From Panorpa germanica (Eukaryota; Arthropoda; Insecta; Mecoptera; Panorpidae), in assembly GCA_963678705.1 (NCBI GenBank), contig OY783216.1, positions 4,464,001 through 4,528,000 of the forward strand: 64,000 bases of DNA, written 5' to 3'. The notes under the pieces are model-generated. The model did no database searches. It was not told where the DNA came from and worked only from the letters and a program-made list of their open reading frames with translations. Both the position numbers and the translations under genes were made by a program. Below, piece by piece: positions 61,301 through 64,000 of the stretch. How positions within the stretch are numbered: position 1 is the stretch's first letter; each line of letters starts with the position of its first letter.

Positions 61301-63474
61301 TTACCGAAATTTATCGAATATTATTCAGCTTTTATTTGTGGTAAAGCAGAACCGTACCAGAGAAAGGTCAGACCTTCTGCGTTCTACTGTATTAAAAGTC
61401 GATTGGAGTAAAACTGTCAGAGATATAGAGTTTTAAGTCTTCACCTGCCTTCTGCTTTCGTGTTACTTTGAAACTTTTAAAAACGGTTCCTCATACTTAG
61501 CCTTTTCAGAGTCGGTCCCCTCTCTAAAATCAAAATCTACTGGAACGATTCTTTTGAAATTTTGCACACTCTTTCTTTACATAAATGCCGAGGTAACGCT
61601 GTCGAGTTTTTTTTTTATTTTTTAATTTTAACAATATTTCAATAACAAAGTTTCTGATTTTTTTCATTAAAAATCGGTATTTTGACTTTTACGCTGTAAA
61701 AAATTGAAAAATCAATAAAAAAATAAAAATTCGACAGCGTTACCTGCAGAAACTTATCAACTAATGAAATCATTTTGGTTTTTCGATTTCAGAAAATCCA
61801 GTGATGAGTTATGAGTGGCACAGCAATGTTACTTTTTGTGTGACGTCTGCGGAGATTCGCTGTCAATGTCTCATTTCTTGACATTTATTTAAGAAAATTT
61901 CACAAAGTATTCTTCAAATATCATTTTATCATGTAGTAGTTATAGAAATAATTATATATTAACTGTGTCGTCAAAAAACATTATCGAAAATATGCTTAAT
62001 ATCGTTAAATTTATTTTACCGCGTGGCTAAATAAATTTAATTTAATTAATTACCGTTTAAAAGTATTGCATTGGAAATAAAAGATTTAATGATTAATTGA
62101 TAAAAGATAATTATATGTAATAAACAAGTATGATTGAATCTATGTGACTCAAACATACAACAAATTTAACGTCATCAATTTCAAGATATGACATCCTTCT
62201 CTCTTAAATAATCCTCGTACTTCGCTTTCGATTAAATATCAATCCAATATGTTGTTTGATTTCTTATTATTTCGAAATTATTGATTATGTTATATCAGTT
62301 TTCTGATTAGGTAAAAGAAACCTTGAAATAAAGCCGTGTAATTTAGAGTTCAACTTTGTTACATGATTTAGCAATGATCAATGATCAATCACCATTACAA
62401 ATCTTACAATCACGATATTTTTTTATATCTTAATATATATAAATTACGTGTCACATGTTTGTCCGAGTTTGTCCGCGATGGACTCCTAAACTACTTAACC
62501 GATTTTAATCAAATTTGTACACCGTGTGCAGTTTGATCCAACTTGAAAGATAGGATAGCTTACATCTCAATTTATAATTGCAATATTATCTTATTGCAAA
62601 TTATGTATATGACATATGACATCTGGCGACGATGATGGCGACATCTGTTGACTAGATTGAGTAAATATTCTGTTGACTAGATTGAGTAAATATTCAATAG
62701 ATGGCGCTATGTAATGTAATATGACAAAAACGTTAGTCACAGCAACGCGTGGCCGGGACAGCTAGTACTTTATATAAAATCGAAGAAACCTTGATGGAAA
62801 TACTTACATCTTCATCGATAACTAGAATTTTGTTACGTGTTAGCACAATTTCTGTAATTTCCCCATAATTCTTCAACAAATTTGCATCTATGATTGATAT
62901 ATTATTATCTGTTAAATCAATAGACGTATAACCTGCTCCAATTTCACTAGGAAGCTCACTTAGATCTTTCAAAGCGCATGAAATTTTCCACGATTCCCCA
63001 TCGCATTCACATTGATCTGGGCATAAATCTATTGGAAGAATATCTTCTTCATTTTCTGGAACGACATCAGATGTTTCTTCTACAACGACGCCCTCTTCTT
63101 CCGGTACAACGTCAGTGATATTGGTATCTGCAATTGAAAAAATAGCACGTCCATCTATTTCATCACCTTCTGTTGTACCATCGGTTTCGTAATCGTTATC
63201 AGGAACTACTGCATCAGGATCTTGATCGGGTACTGCTTCAGTTTGATTATTTGCTTCCTCATCTTCAACTGCATCTGTAATATCTTCAGGTTCTTCTTCT
63301 GGTACAGCAGCATCGTAGTCTTGTTCTACTTGGGTTTCGTTTTGAGATGCGTATTCTTCTACGGGTAATACTTCTGGAATATCATCACTGTCGGCTATAT
63401 TTGTTAGGTCATAATCATCACCTACCGCAACATCTCCACCGGTATCAGTTATATTGTCCTGGCCGCATGCGTAA
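58313..63474 (-). CDS. Acidic leucine-rich-repeat type I membrane protein, 5' end missing
   Basis: Four exons in transcript order: 63474-62808, 61127-60840, 60768-60072, 58542-58313, phases joining, at least 626 residues. The first exon present begins one base into a codon after an acceptor (TTTTTTCAG), so the start and probably a signal peptide lie beyond the window. Order: an acidic region of about 150 residues with NxT sites and repeated VVP[ED] motifs (AAVPEEEPED, DAVVPDNDYE, DVVPEEEG, DVVPENEED); LRR N-cap LCPDQCECDGESWKISC; about six leucine-rich repeats (LKHLNLIGSNITEIP, LESLNLANNPLF); a Cys-rich flank (FLCTYCDKLYDICIDSC); a helical stretch; a second acidic segment again with DAVVPELEPDE; a transmembrane helix TFLILLAGIIILAIIALVAF; and a short cytosolic tail starting VVKRNWRK. 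A surface receptor or adhesion role is inferred from architecture only. I do not recognise a specific orthologue. Confidence 0.85.
58588..59224 (+). mobile_element. Family A MITE copy 11, full-length
   Basis: Starts ATGGGCTTGTGTCCTATGTC and ends GGACACAAGCCCAT. 637 bp, the cleanest copy and a good reference for the family. It lies in the last intron of the LRR gene. Confidence 0.85.
59225..60071. other. LRR gene last intron, remainder
   Basis: AT-rich. No additional exon, RNA gene or repeat recognised between the MITE and the exon at 60072. Confidence 0.3.
61390..62007 (-). mobile_element. Family B MITE copy 5, ends missing
   Basis: Shares the family B body (TGCCGAGGTAACGCTGTCGAG, internal inverted repeat, and AGTGATGAGTTATGAGTGGC) but lacks both terminal GGGG/CCCC blocks. 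LRR gene intron. Confidence 0.7.
62428..62766 (-). mobile_element. Family D repeat, copy 2
   Basis: Reverse orientation of the 11233-11567 element, ending CGTGGCCGGGACAGCTAG. It carries the same internal tandem duplication around GACTAGATTGAGTAAATATT. It ends about 40 bp from the LRR exon at 62808. Confidence 0.65.
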
Positions 63475-64000
63475 CTGAAAAAAGTGTAAAAAGTTAAGTT
63501 ATTTATAGTGAAATGACTTAGCACAGTACCCAGCGGGATGAATTCTAGTCACTAAAGAAATTGCAAAAGTTATTCTTAGAGTATATATATATATATATAT
63601 GGAGAGAGAATGCTGTATAGTGCGAGAGAGAAATGTATATGTTCCTATTTGTTCTTTATATAACCTCAATTTGTGTAGTCATGGTTCATCAATATCTATT
63701 TAAATAGCTGACATCTCGAAAGAAAATAAACAAAAACCTATATGTTTTTTTGTTTATTTTATAAAACTCCATTTGAGAAGCATAAGTAAATTCATAATTA
63801 TTCTAGCTACTTTAAAACTTTTTTTATGCTTATGTTTCTTTTTATATTCTTTTTCTAAAGTCACCTATTATGAAGGACAAACGGATTTACGCTTCACGCC
63901 GAGTTGTTTCTGACCTATTTAGGTTTCAAGATTTTTTTTTTATTAAAAAAGTACGATTATATGTATTTAGTATGAAAAGTAGTAAAAAAATAAATAGGAT
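63475..64000. other. Upstream of the first visible LRR exon
   Basis: No signal-peptide exon found here on the - strand. It contains a (TA)n run near 63583-63600 and an AGAG-rich patch. The missing 5' exon is probably beyond 64000. Confidence 0.35.

Noticed and set aside
63583-63600. TA dinucleotide run
   Set aside because: Ordinary microsatellite in AT-rich DNA.

Overview
The window looks like nuclear DNA of an insect (order not resolved). It is AT-rich. It has GT-AG introns, eukaryotic tRNAs and animal gene families, and the Atg1 N-terminus is very insect-like. It also carries Jockey-type LINE remnants, a mariner relic and many short non-coding DNA transposons. I saw no CRISPR array, operon, rRNA gene or retrovirus-like element.

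Layout. 1-4.1 kb: non-coding, with nested transposon fragments and a 5'-truncated LINE end. 4.1-28.8 kb: a 14-exon KIF12-type kinesin gene on the + strand, about 679 residues, whose introns hold tRNA-Gly(CCC), tRNA-Gln(CTG), tRNA-Glu(TTC) and most of the MITEs. 28.8-31.9 kb: intergenic, with a 24-codon exon-like block and a decayed tandem duplicate of it. 31.9-36.5 kb: complete Uba1 (ubiquitin-activating enzyme E1), 9 exons, + strand, 1039 residues. 37.5-39.5 kb: complete Mettl16 (U6 snRNA m6A methyltransferase), 7 exons, - strand, 495 residues, convergent with Uba1. 40.1-48.7 kb: first two coding exons of Atg1 (ULK kinase), + strand, divergent from Mettl16; the rest of the kinase is not recognisable in the window. 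48.7-58.2 kb: repeats, an internally deleted mariner and one unassigned - strand terminal exon. 58.3-63.5 kb: the last four exons of a - strand gene for a single-pass leucine-rich-repeat surface protein with long acidic segments; its first exon lies outside.

The repeats dominate. Family A (about 630 bp, inverted ends TGGGCTTGTGTCCT) has 11 copies plus a fragment. Family B (about 700 bp) sits at TTAA sites. Family C (about 460 bp) and one 603-bp element have 3-bp TTA/TAA duplications like PIF/Harbinger. Family E (about 750 bp) has one copy with an 8-bp duplication. Family H has inverted ends CCCAGTAAAC. Several are nested, and sister copies supply the empty sites, so relative ages can be read.

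The host genes are not one pathway. Uba1 (ubiquitin activation), Atg1 (autophagy initiation) and Mettl16 (RNA methylation) are housekeeping or regulatory genes that happen to be neighbours. The least familiar items are the acidic LRR protein, the orphan - strand terminal exon whose phase would fit it, and the duplicated mini-exon downstream of Kif12.
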